This document shows positions 53,778 to 61,603 of a DNA stretch of 64,000 nucleotides, piece by piece. The first letter of the stretch is position 1. Every line of letters starts with the position of its first letter. Where the stretch lies: contig NZ_FWXH01000002.1 in assembly GCF_900176305.1 (NCBI RefSeq), positions 248,001 through 312,000 on the forward strand. Direction: 5' to 3'. The DNA comes from Clostridium acidisoli DSM 12555 (GTDB lineage: Bacteria > Bacillota > Clostridia > Clostridiales > Clostridiaceae). The translations under genes and the position numbers were made by a program. The notes beneath the pieces were generated by a model, which saw nothing but the letters and a program-made list of their open reading frames with translations, did no database searches and had not been told where the DNA came from.

Positions 53778-54276
53778 ATATTTTAACCTCCCATCATATA
53801 AACAATTTTTATTATTTCGTCATATTTTACTATTATACCGTATTGCTAAGATTTTTTAAATTCTTGTATTTTCCTAATTATAGCGCAAATTTAATTTCCT
53901 GTAATTAAACCCTTATAATTTTGCGGTATTCCTATAGGTTTCTTTTCTGCAAATAATTTATATCTTAAGATATTTGTTCTTTTTTCCTTATTACATACTT
54001 TAAAAATTTAATTTTTTTGCAGCATTACGTTTAGTAATTATTAATTGTGCTGGCACTAACCTTTTTTTAATAATCTTTTCTATATTCTTAACATTAAAAA
54101 AAACACCTCCCATTTTCCTAATAAATAATTAAGAAAACAAAAGGTGTTTATAATTATACCCTTTAAATGTTTATTGGCTTATTAACCAAGATAAAGTATA
54201 TTTATTTGTTTTTTTAATCTAAATGTAAATTATTTATACAATCTCTTAACCGTTGAATTTCTAATATAACTCTACC
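53778..54276. other. intergenic region without intact gene
   Basis: A stop-free minus-strand stretch ends near 54,007 (reads IEKIIKKRLVPAQLIITKR) without a start, so it is at most a decayed 3' end. A long hairpin (54,100-54,148) is present. Otherwise nothing is seen. Confidence 0.5.
54100..54148 (-). terminator. terminator-like hairpin downstream of the spo0A fragment
   Basis: On the minus strand AAACACCT pairs with AGGTGTTT across a structured loop (TTTTCTTAA/TTAGGAAAA) and is followed by eight T residues, about 130 bases past the spo0A-like stop. Confidence 0.65.
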
Positions 54277-54425
54277 TTAGCTCACCTTATTTTTAAGTCT
54301 TAATTTATCAGCAATCATGGCAATGAATTCTGAGTTAGTTGGTTTACCTTTACCGTTATGTATTGTGTAGCCAAACAATTTGTTAATTGTATCTACTTGT
54401 GTGATACCAAGGTTTTTCAAGCTTT
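54277..54425 (-). pseudogene. 3' fragment of spo0A (C-terminal DNA-binding domain)
   Basis: The minus strand reads [19 protein letters not shown], then [19 protein letters not shown] and [10 protein letters not shown] before a [27 protein letters not shown] and the terminal KVS are those of the Spo0A effector domain, covering the last helices. Nothing upstream continues the receiver or the recognition helix, and no start or ribosome binding site is present. It is a remnant about 49 codons long, lying about 440 bases from a serine resolvase gene. Confidence 0.85.
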
Positions 54426-54861
54426 TAAAATGTAATTTCTATATTAATTTCTATAAGTCAATACGTATAAATTTTTTTCACTTTTATAGGTATATTTTTA
54501 AATAGTTTATACGTATATTATAACGCTATTAAATCATATTACAAGCGCCTATTTTTTAATCTTTATTTTTTACAATATTTAATTTCGATATTTTTACATT
54601 TACATCTTAAATATTCTAAAAATAATAATCTACTTTCCCTTATTTACTTTAAATACGGCATTTTAATCGGGAAAATTTCGGGAAACAATTTCGGGAATAC
54701 GTTGCTATCACTAGGTTTTTTCGTGATCTTATTTTTATTTCGGTAAATTTTTTTGTCTTGAGTGCGGGGATGTGGCAGGATATAGCTAAAATTCAAGTTA
54801 CTATTGTTTCTAAAACGTAAACTACCCCGTACCAGTATAAAAATAAAAGGGCAGTTTTCCA
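54426..54861. other. non-coding stretch between spo0A fragment and resolvase
   Basis: It contains ATACGTATAAA/TTTATACGTAT words (54,455-54,525) in loose inverted order and the resolvase terminator at its end. A 72-codon minus-strand frame (54,644-54,862) has no binding site or domain and is probably spurious. Confidence 0.45.
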
Positions 54862-54870
54862 CTACCCTTC
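54841..54870 (-). terminator. terminator of the resolvase gene
   Basis: On the minus strand AAGGGTAGT pairs with ACTGCCCTT (one mismatch) around GGAAA and is followed by a T-rich tract; it overlaps the stop codon. Confidence 0.7.
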
Positions 54871-55455
54871 ATACTGTTTAGCTAACTTATAAAATGTATT
54901 CTTCTTTAATTCTAACTGTTCCATAGCCTTTACTGCTGAAACCTCCCCATGTTTCCATTTATTATATACTTCATTCCAATTTAAAGGATATTCTGCTTTT
55001 GGTCTGCCTAAATGTTTACCTTTGTCTTTTGCTGCTGCAATACCTTCTGCCTGTCTTGACTTTATGTTCAATCTTTCTTGTTCTGCCATTGTACTTAATA
55101 CTTCTATCAATAGATTATTAATCATATCTAATAACCACTCTTGACCTTTAGGTATATCCAGCATACTTGTTGGTATATCTAATATTTTAATTCTTACACC
55201 TTCATTCTTGTAATACTCTAACTCTTGTTTAATCTGTTGCTTGTTCCTACCTAACCTATCTAATGATTTTATATAAATTATATCGTCACGTTGAGCAACT
55301 TTTCTAAGTAATTGATATTCTACCCTATCCATATCCTTACCACTTTGTTTATCCTTAAATATGTACCTACTATCAACATACTTTTCCAACTCTATTAATT
55401 GTCTGTCAAGGTTCTGCTCTTTTGTACTTACTCTGCAATATCCATAAATTCTCAT
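54862..55455 (-). CDS. serine recombinase (resolvase/invertase family)
   Basis: The 197-residue small serine recombinase has the nucleophile Ser in YGYCRVSTKEQNLDRQL (about residue 10), IYIKSLDRLGRNKQQI with the catalytic Arg pair, and the E-helix AEQERLNIKSRQAEGIAAAKDKG. A C-terminal HTH follows (AVKAMEQLELKKNTFYKLAK). It is typical of plasmid and transposon resolvases. No transposase or plasmid replication gene is near. Palindromic res-like sites lie directly upstream. Confidence 0.92.
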   Translation of the reverse strand: MRIYGYCRVSTKEQNLDRQLIELEKYVDSRYIFKDKQSGKDMDRVEYQLLRKVAQRDDIIYIKSLDRLGRNKQQIKQELEYYKNEGVRIKILDIPTSMLDIPKGQEWLLDMINNLLIEVLSTMAEQERLNIKSRQAEGIAAAKDKGKHLGRPKAEYPLNWNEVYNKWKHGEVSAVKAMEQLELKKNTFYKLAKQYEG

Positions 55456-55489
55456 ATAAATTTACCTCCATTTATCTTATGAAATAATT

Positions 55490-55570
55490 ATATCATAAGC
55501 GTTTGTAAATGTATATAGTGTTTTATAAACGTTTATAAAATGTTTTTGCCACTTTTATAAACGTAAATAT
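55490..55570. repeat. three res-like sites upstream of the resolvase
   Basis: The 20-bp perfect palindrome TTTTATAAACGTTTATAAAA (55,521-55,540) is flanked by ATAAGCGTTTGTAA (55,495-55,508) and TTTTATAAACGTAAAT (about 55,553-55,568). All share the ATAAACGTTTATA consensus. Three spaced copies before the recombinase gene form a res-type recombination and autoregulation site. Confidence 0.65.
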
Positions 55571-55594
55571 TATAGTTTTTTTCCTATCCTTAAA

Positions 55595-55619
55595 GGTATA
55601 CCTTTTAGGATATTTTTAT
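55595..55619. repeat. palindrome after the 55,620 gene
   Basis: ATCCTTAAAGGTATACCTTTTAGGAT folds into a nearly perfect stem and has a T-run on the plus strand only. It may still end minus-strand transcripts of the RES island. Confidence 0.45.
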
Positions 55620-56465
55620 TTATTTCATTAATTCATTTTTTAAATTTTCTAAACTTGGTGTTAGATTCCATCTATTTACAATATTAATTTTAGAATTGTT
55701 CTCAATATATATATTATCATCTTTAACATACATTTTAAAAATTTGCTCATAATCATTTTGAAATGTGTCTTTAAATCTTAATAACAAAAGTGTATTTTCA
55801 TTCAAAGTAAATGTACTTTTATCAAAATCTACTCTAAAATAAATTGTACTATTTTTATCAATAGAAAATGTTTTAACACAAGGATATTCATTTTCATTAA
55901 TTTTAATTATAATCTTAACATCTTGAGCAGTATTATTTCCACAATTTAATATTTGAAAGCACTTCCGTATAGATACCCAATGACTATCAATCCATTTCAG
56001 TTCTTTATTATCAAACTGAAATGTGTATGGATTTGTTTGATTTATTAGTGTCCATAAACTCTCTTTAGCTACATTCTCAGAATGTATATCCCTTTGTTCT
56101 TCACTAGACATTCCTTGAATTAAAAATGATGGCACATATTGAAGTCTTATTCTTTCATTTTCTGAATATAGTCTATTAATATCTTTTGCTTTAGATTCTT
56201 CTCTTAATTTTTTATTTTGCCATATTGTGATTAATCCTAAAAAAATTGTACCAGCCAAGCCTAAATACGAACCAAGAAAAGTTAAAAGATCACTTGCATG
56301 AAAATTTATTATTACAAATGAATGATATTTTCCTATTGCATAAGGTAATTGTATAACTACAATACATAATATAAAAATTACTATAATGACAATAAAAATA
56401 ATAATACTTGTTATTATTTTATGTTGTTCAATACGTTTAAATAAATTTTTCTTTTCCACTATCAA
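55620..56465 (-). CDS. two-helix membrane protein of the RES island (281 aa)
   Basis: Two N-terminal helices (IITSIIIFIVIIVIFILCIV and LTFLGSYLGLAGTIFLGLIT) are joined by a short outer loop. A coiled segment (WQNKKLREESKAKDINRL) and a soluble beta-rich domain of about 170 residues follow. The SDLLTFLGSYLG motif recurs in anonymous phage- and island-encoded membrane proteins. It follows the RES gene by 23 bases and ends the cluster. It may anchor or gate an effector; function unknown. Confidence 0.7.
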   Translation of the reverse strand: MIVEKKNLFKRIEQHKIITSIIIFIVIIVIFILCIVVIQLPYAIGKYHSFVIINFHASDLLTFLGSYLGLAGTIFLGLITIWQNKKLREESKAKDINRLYSENERIRLQYVPSFLIQGMSSEEQRDIHSENVAKESLWTLINQTNPYTFQFDNKELKWIDSHWVSIRKCFQILNCGNNTAQDVKIIIKINENEYPCVKTFSIDKNSTIYFRVDFDKSTFTLNENTLLLLRFKDTFQNDYEQIFKMYVKDDNIYIENNSKINIVNRWNLTPSLENLKNELMK

Positions 56466-56488
56466 AACCTTCTATCAATTGAATTAAT

Positions 56489-57424
56489 TTAGTATATAAA
56501 ACATCTTATTGCTGTTTTTTGTGGTACCGCACTATCTTTATTAAATAATACAACATTTGAACCAACTAGTTTTATCTTTTTCATTCTTGTACTTTGATAA
56601 TAAATTCCACAAAATTTTTTTGATTCAAAAAACTCAGCCATATCATGAAATGGTTTGTATTCTTTCTCCCTATCATCATTATCATCATCCAATGGAATTA
56701 ATATTTCATCTAAAAATATTTTTAGAATACCTTTTGTTACATAAATAGATGCAATCTTTCTAAGTTTATCTTCAACTTTGTTAGATTGAAGGATATTCAT
56801 AGTATATTTTTGTATGTCTAATAAATTCATATTTTTTCTTTTTACTTTTTTTAGTGAACTTTTAATTATAATAGACGTATAGTTTTTTAATTCATTTCTA
56901 GCTTCATTTAATATATCATCATATGATTGGTTCATAAATGACATATTAATAACTATACCATTTGCATATTTAGGAACAACTTTAAAACTACACATGGTGA
57001 TTTTCGTATTATTACAAGGAACGGCTCTTATTTCTTCCATACAGGTTTTTTCACAAATATTGAGCTTATATTCTTTATCAATAATTTTTGATTTTTTGTT
57101 CGGAGCTCCTGATAAATATAAGTATATCTTATCTTCAGGATTCCACCTATTTAAACTTCCTTTTTGAGGAATCATGTCCTTATATTCAGCATAATCAGGA
57201 TATATATCACTAGATTTTACTGCCCTATATAAAGTTTTAAATTTAGATAGTTTATAAGAAAATTGATCAATATTAGGTTCTATAGAGATAGTGTATATTT
57301 GATTTAACATATCTTTAAGATTACCTGTATCTATTCCATTTTTTATTAAGATCCATTCATTTTTAATATACTTAACTGTGTTATCTATAGTCTCGTAAAA
57401 TTCACTAGTTAAATTATCTTTCAT
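56489..57424 (-). CDS. RES-domain protein (probable NAD+-consuming effector)
   Basis: In this 311-residue protein RES features are spread over the chain. FKTLYRAVKS gives the first Arg, SLNRWNPEDKIYLYLSG matches the G/N-RWNP...YLS block, and CMEEIRAVP supplies the conserved Glu. FHDMAEFFESKKFCGIYYQS, then GSNVVLFNKD, forms the C-terminal part. RES toxins degrade NAD+ and are neutralised by Xre-type antitoxins. None is intact here. The ATG overlaps the stop of a decayed upstream frame, and membrane proteins flank it. The domain is likely; activity is unproved. Confidence 0.7.
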   Translation of the reverse strand: MKDNLTSEFYETIDNTVKYIKNEWILIKNGIDTGNLKDMLNQIYTISIEPNIDQFSYKLSKFKTLYRAVKSSDIYPDYAEYKDMIPQKGSLNRWNPEDKIYLYLSGAPNKKSKIIDKEYKLNICEKTCMEEIRAVPCNNTKITMCSFKVVPKYANGIVINMSFMNQSYDDILNEARNELKNYTSIIIKSSLKKVKRKNMNLLDIQKYTMNILQSNKVEDKLRKIASIYVTKGILKIFLDEILIPLDDDNDDREKEYKPFHDMAEFFESKKFCGIYYQSTRMKKIKLVGSNVVLFNKDSAVPQKTAIRCFIY

Positions 57425-57540
57425 TTTTTCACCTCAATAGTATCAGTTAAATCATCCATATAAGTTATATCAACTTCAGTTAATTTAGCAGTTTTTATTG
57501 TGCTGTTATACCCTGCATTTTCCCATACCCTATCAACTTC
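57421..57540 (-). pseudogene. decayed small ORF coupled to the RES gene
   Basis: A 39-codon open frame without a usable start (reads VWENAGYNSTIKTAKLTEVD and TYMDDLTDTIEVKK) ends at a TGA overlapping the RES start as ATGA. Such overlap normally couples an antitoxin to its toxin. The frame is closed by TAA directly upstream, so this may be the remnant of an antitoxin. Confidence 0.4.
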
Positions 57541-57614
57541 TTATGGATATTTGTACCACTTTAATTCTGGCAAAAAAGAGTTATTTTAATATTAATACTT
57601 TGATTATCCTGCGT

Positions 57615-58571
57615 TTATATCCCCATGTAATCATACACAGTTCTAATGATATCTTCTTTTCTTTCAACAGCTCTAAAATCATCAATCGTTTTAATTACAT
57701 TAGCATACTTACTACTAAGGGTTAACTCGATAGTTACATGTTGTAAATTGTTAAAGGCATTTGGATTTGATTTATATTTTTTAAGTTGTTCAACTTTATC
57801 TTTCTTAAAAATGTTTTCTAGATTTTTAACCTGCTTGGCTTCTAATTTTCCTGACTTTGATATAACATAGTACACTCTATAAAGAAAATCAACTGTAGTT
57901 CCAAATGAGTCATCTTTTTTAAAATATTTTTTAATATCGTCTATATATCTATTTTGAGGATCTATCCAATTGTTCATTATTTCTCCCGCATTCTCATTTG
58001 TTTCTAAATGATTATAATAATACACCAAGGTATCTTGAATATATATTATTATATTTACTAAATCACTCATTGTTCTATTCGCTAACTTTCTTATTAACAA
58101 AATTTCTGATTCATCTAGTGTGTATCTTGTTAGCTTCTTATTTTCTTCTATTTGTTTACTTAAAGCTATATTACTATATTTAATTTGTTCAGAAACTACT
58201 GAATATGATACAACGCCTCCTATACCTGCACCTATAATTGAAGCAAATATTGTACCTAACAAACCAATCCATGCATCCTTACCTATGCCTGTTATTTGAG
58301 ATATACCTACTGCAAATTCTGCAAACGAAAATAATATTATATAAGAGCCTACTCCAAATAATACAATTGCTACTATAGATTTATTTATTAATTTATCATT
58401 AAATTTAAAAAAATGTAAAACAGGAATTATAATAAACATGAATCCAATATCACTAAATATTAAGCAACGATAATTTTTATAAATCACAAGTGTTATAATA
58501 CCAATAATAAATAAAATAATTCCTAAAATAAATTGTGCAACCCTAATATACCTATAATTTTTACTTTCCAT
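57615..58571 (-). CDS. multi-pass membrane protein of the RES island (318 aa)
   Basis: At least four N-terminal membrane segments are seen: ILGIILFIIGIITLVIY, DIGFMFIIIPVLHFF, SIVAIVLFGVGSYIILFSFA and WIGLLGTIFASIIGAGIGGVV. A cytoplasmic helical domain (about residues 130-318, with LDESEILLIRKLANRTMSDL) follows. The GxxGxxxGGVxSY end of the last helix is seen in small pore-like proteins. It is the first gene of the cluster and has a TTCGACA heptamer upstream. Function unknown. Confidence 0.7.
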   Translation of the reverse strand: MESKNYRYIRVAQFILGIILFIIGIITLVIYKNYRCLIFSDIGFMFIIIPVLHFFKFNDKLINKSIVAIVLFGVGSYIILFSFAEFAVGISQITGIGKDAWIGLLGTIFASIIGAGIGGVVSYSVVSEQIKYSNIALSKQIEENKKLTRYTLDESEILLIRKLANRTMSDLVNIIIYIQDTLVYYYNHLETNENAGEIMNNWIDPQNRYIDDIKKYFKKDDSFGTTVDFLYRVYYVISKSGKLEAKQVKNLENIFKKDKVEQLKKYKSNPNAFNNLQHVTIELTLSSKYANVIKTIDDFRAVERKEDIIRTVYDYMGI

Positions 58572-58594
58572 ATTGTCACCTCAATATAGCCATA

Positions 58595-58601
58595 TTCGAC
58601 A
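58595..58601. promoter_or_regulatory. 0A-box-like heptamer upstream of the RES island
   Basis: TTCGACA, the complement of TGTCGAA, lies 24 bases upstream of the 58,571 start within CACCTCAATATAGCCATATT context. The same context (CACCTCAATGTATCCATATT) occurs at 48,921-48,946. Confidence 0.3.
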
Positions 58602-58676
58602 AATTAATGTAATATCCTTTTAAAACTTAATAAAATAAGAAGAGCTTATCTCTAAGCCCTACTTTTCATTTATTCT

Positions 58677-59108
58677 TTACACTGTTATTTCATTAAAAGT
58701 TAATTCTAAATACTTATCTAATACGCTTATATCAAATTTTCCATACTCTTTACTATATACGCAGAAATCATTTCCAGTGTCTATAATATCATATGGTTGA
58801 TGAAAATTATCGTTTATAATAACATAAATTTTACTTGGAGATTTTTTAAAAAACAAAATTGAATTTGTATTTTCATAAATTATAGTTAATTTTGCTATTG
58901 TATATTGAAACGAAGCTTTTTCTGGTATATCTCCATATTCAAAACTTATTTGTTCATTTGAAGCTTCTATTTCTTTACTAATACTACATTCCAACTCTTT
59001 GAAAAATTTTACAATTAACTCTGGAGCTACTTTTAATGATTCCTCAAATTTGACTGAATCCCTGTATTCATCTTTTATCTTGGCTACTAATTTATCAGAA
59101 TAACCCAT
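58677..59108 (-). CDS. hypothetical protein (143 aa)
   Basis: The product starts MGYSDKLVAKIKDEYRDSV after AGGGAGATGGGATT. A helical N-terminal third (about 1-45) is followed by a beta-rich region (SFQYTIAKLTIIYENTNSI, KIYVIINDNFHQPYDI). It has the look of an immunity or cargo protein in a mobile island, but I do not recognise a family. It stands alone upstream of the RES cluster. Confidence 0.6.
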   Translation of the reverse strand: MGYSDKLVAKIKDEYRDSVKFEESLKVAPELIVKFFKELECSISKEIEASNEQISFEYGDIPEKASFQYTIAKLTIIYENTNSILFFKKSPSKIYVIINDNFHQPYDIIDTGNDFCVYSKEYGKFDISVLDKYLELTFNEITV

Positions 59109-59193
59109 AATCCCATCTCCCTAATATTGTACTTTATAGCCTTATTCTACAATATTAAGTCAAATTCCTTCTTTTTACTTGTTCGTTAATATA

Positions 59194-59406
59194 TTACTTG
59201 ACTATATACTGATTTGTTTTTTTAATATCTACTGTAACATATTTAATATTATTTCTAAGAATAATATATTGATGTTCTTTTTGGTTAATCTTATATGCAT
59301 GTTGTGAACCAGATTCCACCCATGTTATTATACTTTCAATTTCTTTTTCTTCTAGGTATAATTTTAAAATTTCCTTATCGTTAAAAAATAGTATTATATT
59401 TCTCAT
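59194..59406 (-). CDS. hypothetical small protein (70 aa)
   Basis: The product (MRNIILFFNDKEILKLYLEE, then YIILRNNIKYVTVDIKK) has an alternating beta pattern. A TGTCGAA heptamer lies at 59,463-59,469, 57 bases upstream of the start. The frame and a weak AGATAGAGATG site support a gene; function unknown. Confidence 0.5.
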   Translation of the reverse strand: MRNIILFFNDKEILKLYLEEKEIESIITWVESGSQHAYKINQKEHQYIILRNNIKYVTVDIKKTNQYIVK

Positions 59407-59824
59407 CTCTATCTACCATCTTTAACCAAATACTTCTACATTTAGAGTTAAAATCCTTTATTTGTCGAATGATTTTTCAAAAGAAAAAGAACCCTATTTC
59501 AAAAGTTCTCTTTCTAATAGTTTTTATGCAATGTTATCTGGTGGGTCAATTCTCATATTCTCACTTTCTTTTAAATATTTTATATATATTTCTATATTTA
59601 AAAGGTAATTCCTTCTTTTGTCAAACTATTTTACCAAATAAAAAAGAACCCTGTTAAGAGTCCTCTTCTATAACTTTATAGATAGTCTATTGCTTAATTT
59701 TCATTAAGGTATTCTTTTACTTTATCAGATTAGTTTCAAAATTATGTGAATGGATCAATAAAAAAAGAATCATACAAAATAAATTAAAATCACTCTGTAT
59801 AACTCTCTTTTTTAATGTATTGGA
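59407..59824. other. intergenic region with terminators and duplicated segments
   Basis: It holds a 0A-like heptamer (59,463) and an imperfect GAACCC/AGTTCTC hairpin near 59,492-59,515. A copy of the 47,323-47,385 segment (terminator plus the last codons of the DUF3606-like gene) lies at 59,640-59,717, joined to copy C of the cassette downstream segment. No intact gene is seen. Confidence 0.6.
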
Positions 59825-59829
59825 TTAAC
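59640..59829. repeat. composite duplicated segment downstream of cassette 2
   Basis: 59,640-59,717 matches 47,323-47,385. From about 59,718, starting at GGTATTCTTTTACTTTATCAG, the sequence instead matches 48,953-49,074. The join shows that cassette 2 carries flanks that are separated by about 1.6 kb at the other locus. Confidence 0.75.
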
Positions 59830-59974
59830 TGTTTGGTGATTCTTCTTGTGGATGTATAACATGTATATTACTATTTGTTGTACTATGATGCATTGACACA
59901 CTTGTTGATATTGTTAATGTTAGCATTAAGCAACCCAATCCTAAAGTCAAAGCTCTTAATATTTTCTTTTTCAT
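59825..59974 (-). CDS. RRNPP pheromone precursor, cassette 2 (49 aa)
   Basis: The 49-residue product has the same length and layout as the 49,071 gene: a leader MKKKILRALTLGLGCLML, a spacer, and the C-terminus NSNIHVIHPQEESPNS. Most of the leader is identical, while the last third differs at four positions, as expected for signals that must be told apart. It lies 14 bases after the receptor stop. Confidence 0.75.
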   Translation of the reverse strand: MKKKILRALTLGLGCLMLTLTISTSVSMHHSTTNSNIHVIHPQEESPNS

Positions 59975-59988
59975 AGTAATACCCCCAT

Positions 59989-61266
59989 TTATTTTAAATT
60001 TTTTGACAATAATAAATATTGTTCACATATCTCTGCCTTATTTTGTCTTAAATACTTAAGGGCTAGTTCATTATAAAGGTCTTTGAGTTCTTTAGTATTT
60101 TTAGTAAGCTTTAATAACTCAATAATATTAATGTATACTTTTTCTAATTTTTCATTATCATTTAATTTATCGTATATATCCATTAATAAATAATTACCTT
60201 TCAGTAAATATTCTAAATCTTTATATTCTTTTGCATATTCCAATCCTAGTTTTATAGATTTAATTGCATCATCAATCAAATTTTGTTTTAATAAAACCTC
60301 TGATTTTTCTATGAGTGTATGTGACAAATTTGATTTGCTAAATTCATTTTTAAATTTTGCCGCCATTTCAAAGTATTTCATACTCTGTTTAAAATCATTT
60401 TTAGCCGAATAATTTAATCCTAAGTTATTATATATATATCCTAAAAAAACATTTTTATCGTCTGAAATTTTTAAAAGTAAATCTTTATATATATCTATTG
60501 CTTTATCATATTTACCTTTAGTATTGTAGCAAGTTGCTTTTGTATTGCAGGCAAAGAAATATAGCCTAAAATCTTCTTTCTCATCACTCACAGATAAAAA
60601 TTTTTCAATAGTTTCTAACGCTAACTCTATTTTATTTAATCGCCTATAACACATTGCTAAAGAATATAGACATAATTTTTTTGTTTTAACATCCTTATAT
60701 AAAGTGCAGTAATATTGACTTAATTGATAATACTCAATGGCTGCCTCATACTTTAAACCATCTGCATTAAAAACACCTAACTTCCAATAAACATGTCCAA
60801 GTTTTTCATTCTTCCTAATGTCTATGTATATCTCTCTAGCTTTTTTATAAATGTCACAAGCTATTTCGAACTCTTTTTCTTTGAAGTAAATTTCACCTAA
60901 TTTGCAATATGCCTCTGCCTTAACCTCTACTAAATCATATTCATTTGCTATTTTAAAAATTCCATCTATGCTGATCTTCTCTATCTCAGGATTTTTCAAT
61001 TTTCTAAAACAATATAACTCAGCGTCTTCTTTAGGAGAACGCATTAGATATGCTTCATCTACATTTACGATAATGTCAAGTTCTTCTGCTTTTTCATTAA
61101 ATTTTTCAGCAAGTTTTACTGCTGTAGAATAAGTTACATCTCTTTTGTCAGTTTCCATCATGCTTATGAGTCCCCTAGTTACATTCTCACTTTTCAAATC
61201 ATCTTGCTTTAAACCTAGTTGGGTTCTAAGCCGTTTTAGCTTCTCTCCTGTAGTCAGAAATTTCAT
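59989..61266 (-). CDS. RRNPP-type HTH-TPR quorum-sensing receptor, cassette 2
   Basis: The 425-residue paralogue of the 49,235 protein uses the equivalent ATG (MKFLTTGEKLKRLR) and has an almost identical HTH (VTRGLISMMETDKRDVTYST). The largest differences lie at about residues 200-275 (AMCYRRLNKIELALET, FACNTKATCYNTKGKYDKA), where TPRs line the peptide groove. The near-identical HTH suggests overlapping DNA targets, and the divergent groove suggests different peptides. Both points are inference. Confidence 0.88.
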   Translation of the reverse strand: MKFLTTGEKLKRLRTQLGLKQDDLKSENVTRGLISMMETDKRDVTYSTAVKLAEKFNEKAEELDIIVNVDEAYLMRSPKEDAELYCFRKLKNPEIEKISIDGIFKIANEYDLVEVKAEAYCKLGEIYFKEKEFEIACDIYKKAREIYIDIRKNEKLGHVYWKLGVFNADGLKYEAAIEYYQLSQYYCTLYKDVKTKKLCLYSLAMCYRRLNKIELALETIEKFLSVSDEKEDFRLYFFACNTKATCYNTKGKYDKAIDIYKDLLLKISDDKNVFLGYIYNNLGLNYSAKNDFKQSMKYFEMAAKFKNEFSKSNLSHTLIEKSEVLLKQNLIDDAIKSIKLGLEYAKEYKDLEYLLKGNYLLMDIYDKLNDNEKLEKVYINIIELLKLTKNTKELKDLYNELALKYLRQNKAEICEQYLLLSKNLK

Positions 61267-61380
61267 AACATCACCTTTATTCTCGAATATTTGTATTATA
61301 TGTAAATTATATATCATATTTTAGGTATACGCAACTTTTTTAGTAACTTATTGTTTGCCATATTGTTTATTTATATTTCT

Positions 61381-61569
61381 CTATTCTTCGCTCGCACCAT
61401 CATCTATTAATGACTTTAAAAAATTAATTTCTACCTCAAGATTTCTAATTGCAATGTTAACTTCTGTAGTTTTATATTCTCCATATCGTTCTATTCTATA
61501 ATTTAAATTATTAGTCAAAAATTCTATTCTTTTTATTATTAGTTCTAAAGCATTATCTTTTAAGTTAAT
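61381..61569 (-). CDS. small helical protein between PLD and receptor, cassette 2 only
   Basis: The open frame is 62 codons from an ATT located 10 bases after GGAGG to TAG: NLKDNALELIIKRIEFLTNN, then TTEVNIAIRNLEVEINFLK. There is no ATG, GTG or TTG near the binding site; a TTG occurs only 19 codons in. The product would be an amphipathic helical hairpin. In cassette 1 and in the remnant at 48,770 the same start region is followed by a deletion that removes nearly all of it. It is either a real small gene or a decaying one. Confidence 0.4.
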   Translation of the reverse strand: MNLKDNALELIIKRIEFLTNNLNYRIERYGEYKTTEVNIAIRNLEVEINFLKSLIDDGASEE

Positions 61570-61603
61570 TTCTGTTCACCCTCCAAATATTTATCTAAAT
61601 ATT

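Noticed and set aside
54644-54862. 72-codon minus-strand frame next to the resolvase
   Set aside because: No ribosome binding site, no domain, and it starts at the resolvase stop and contains the resolvase terminator region; probably spurious.
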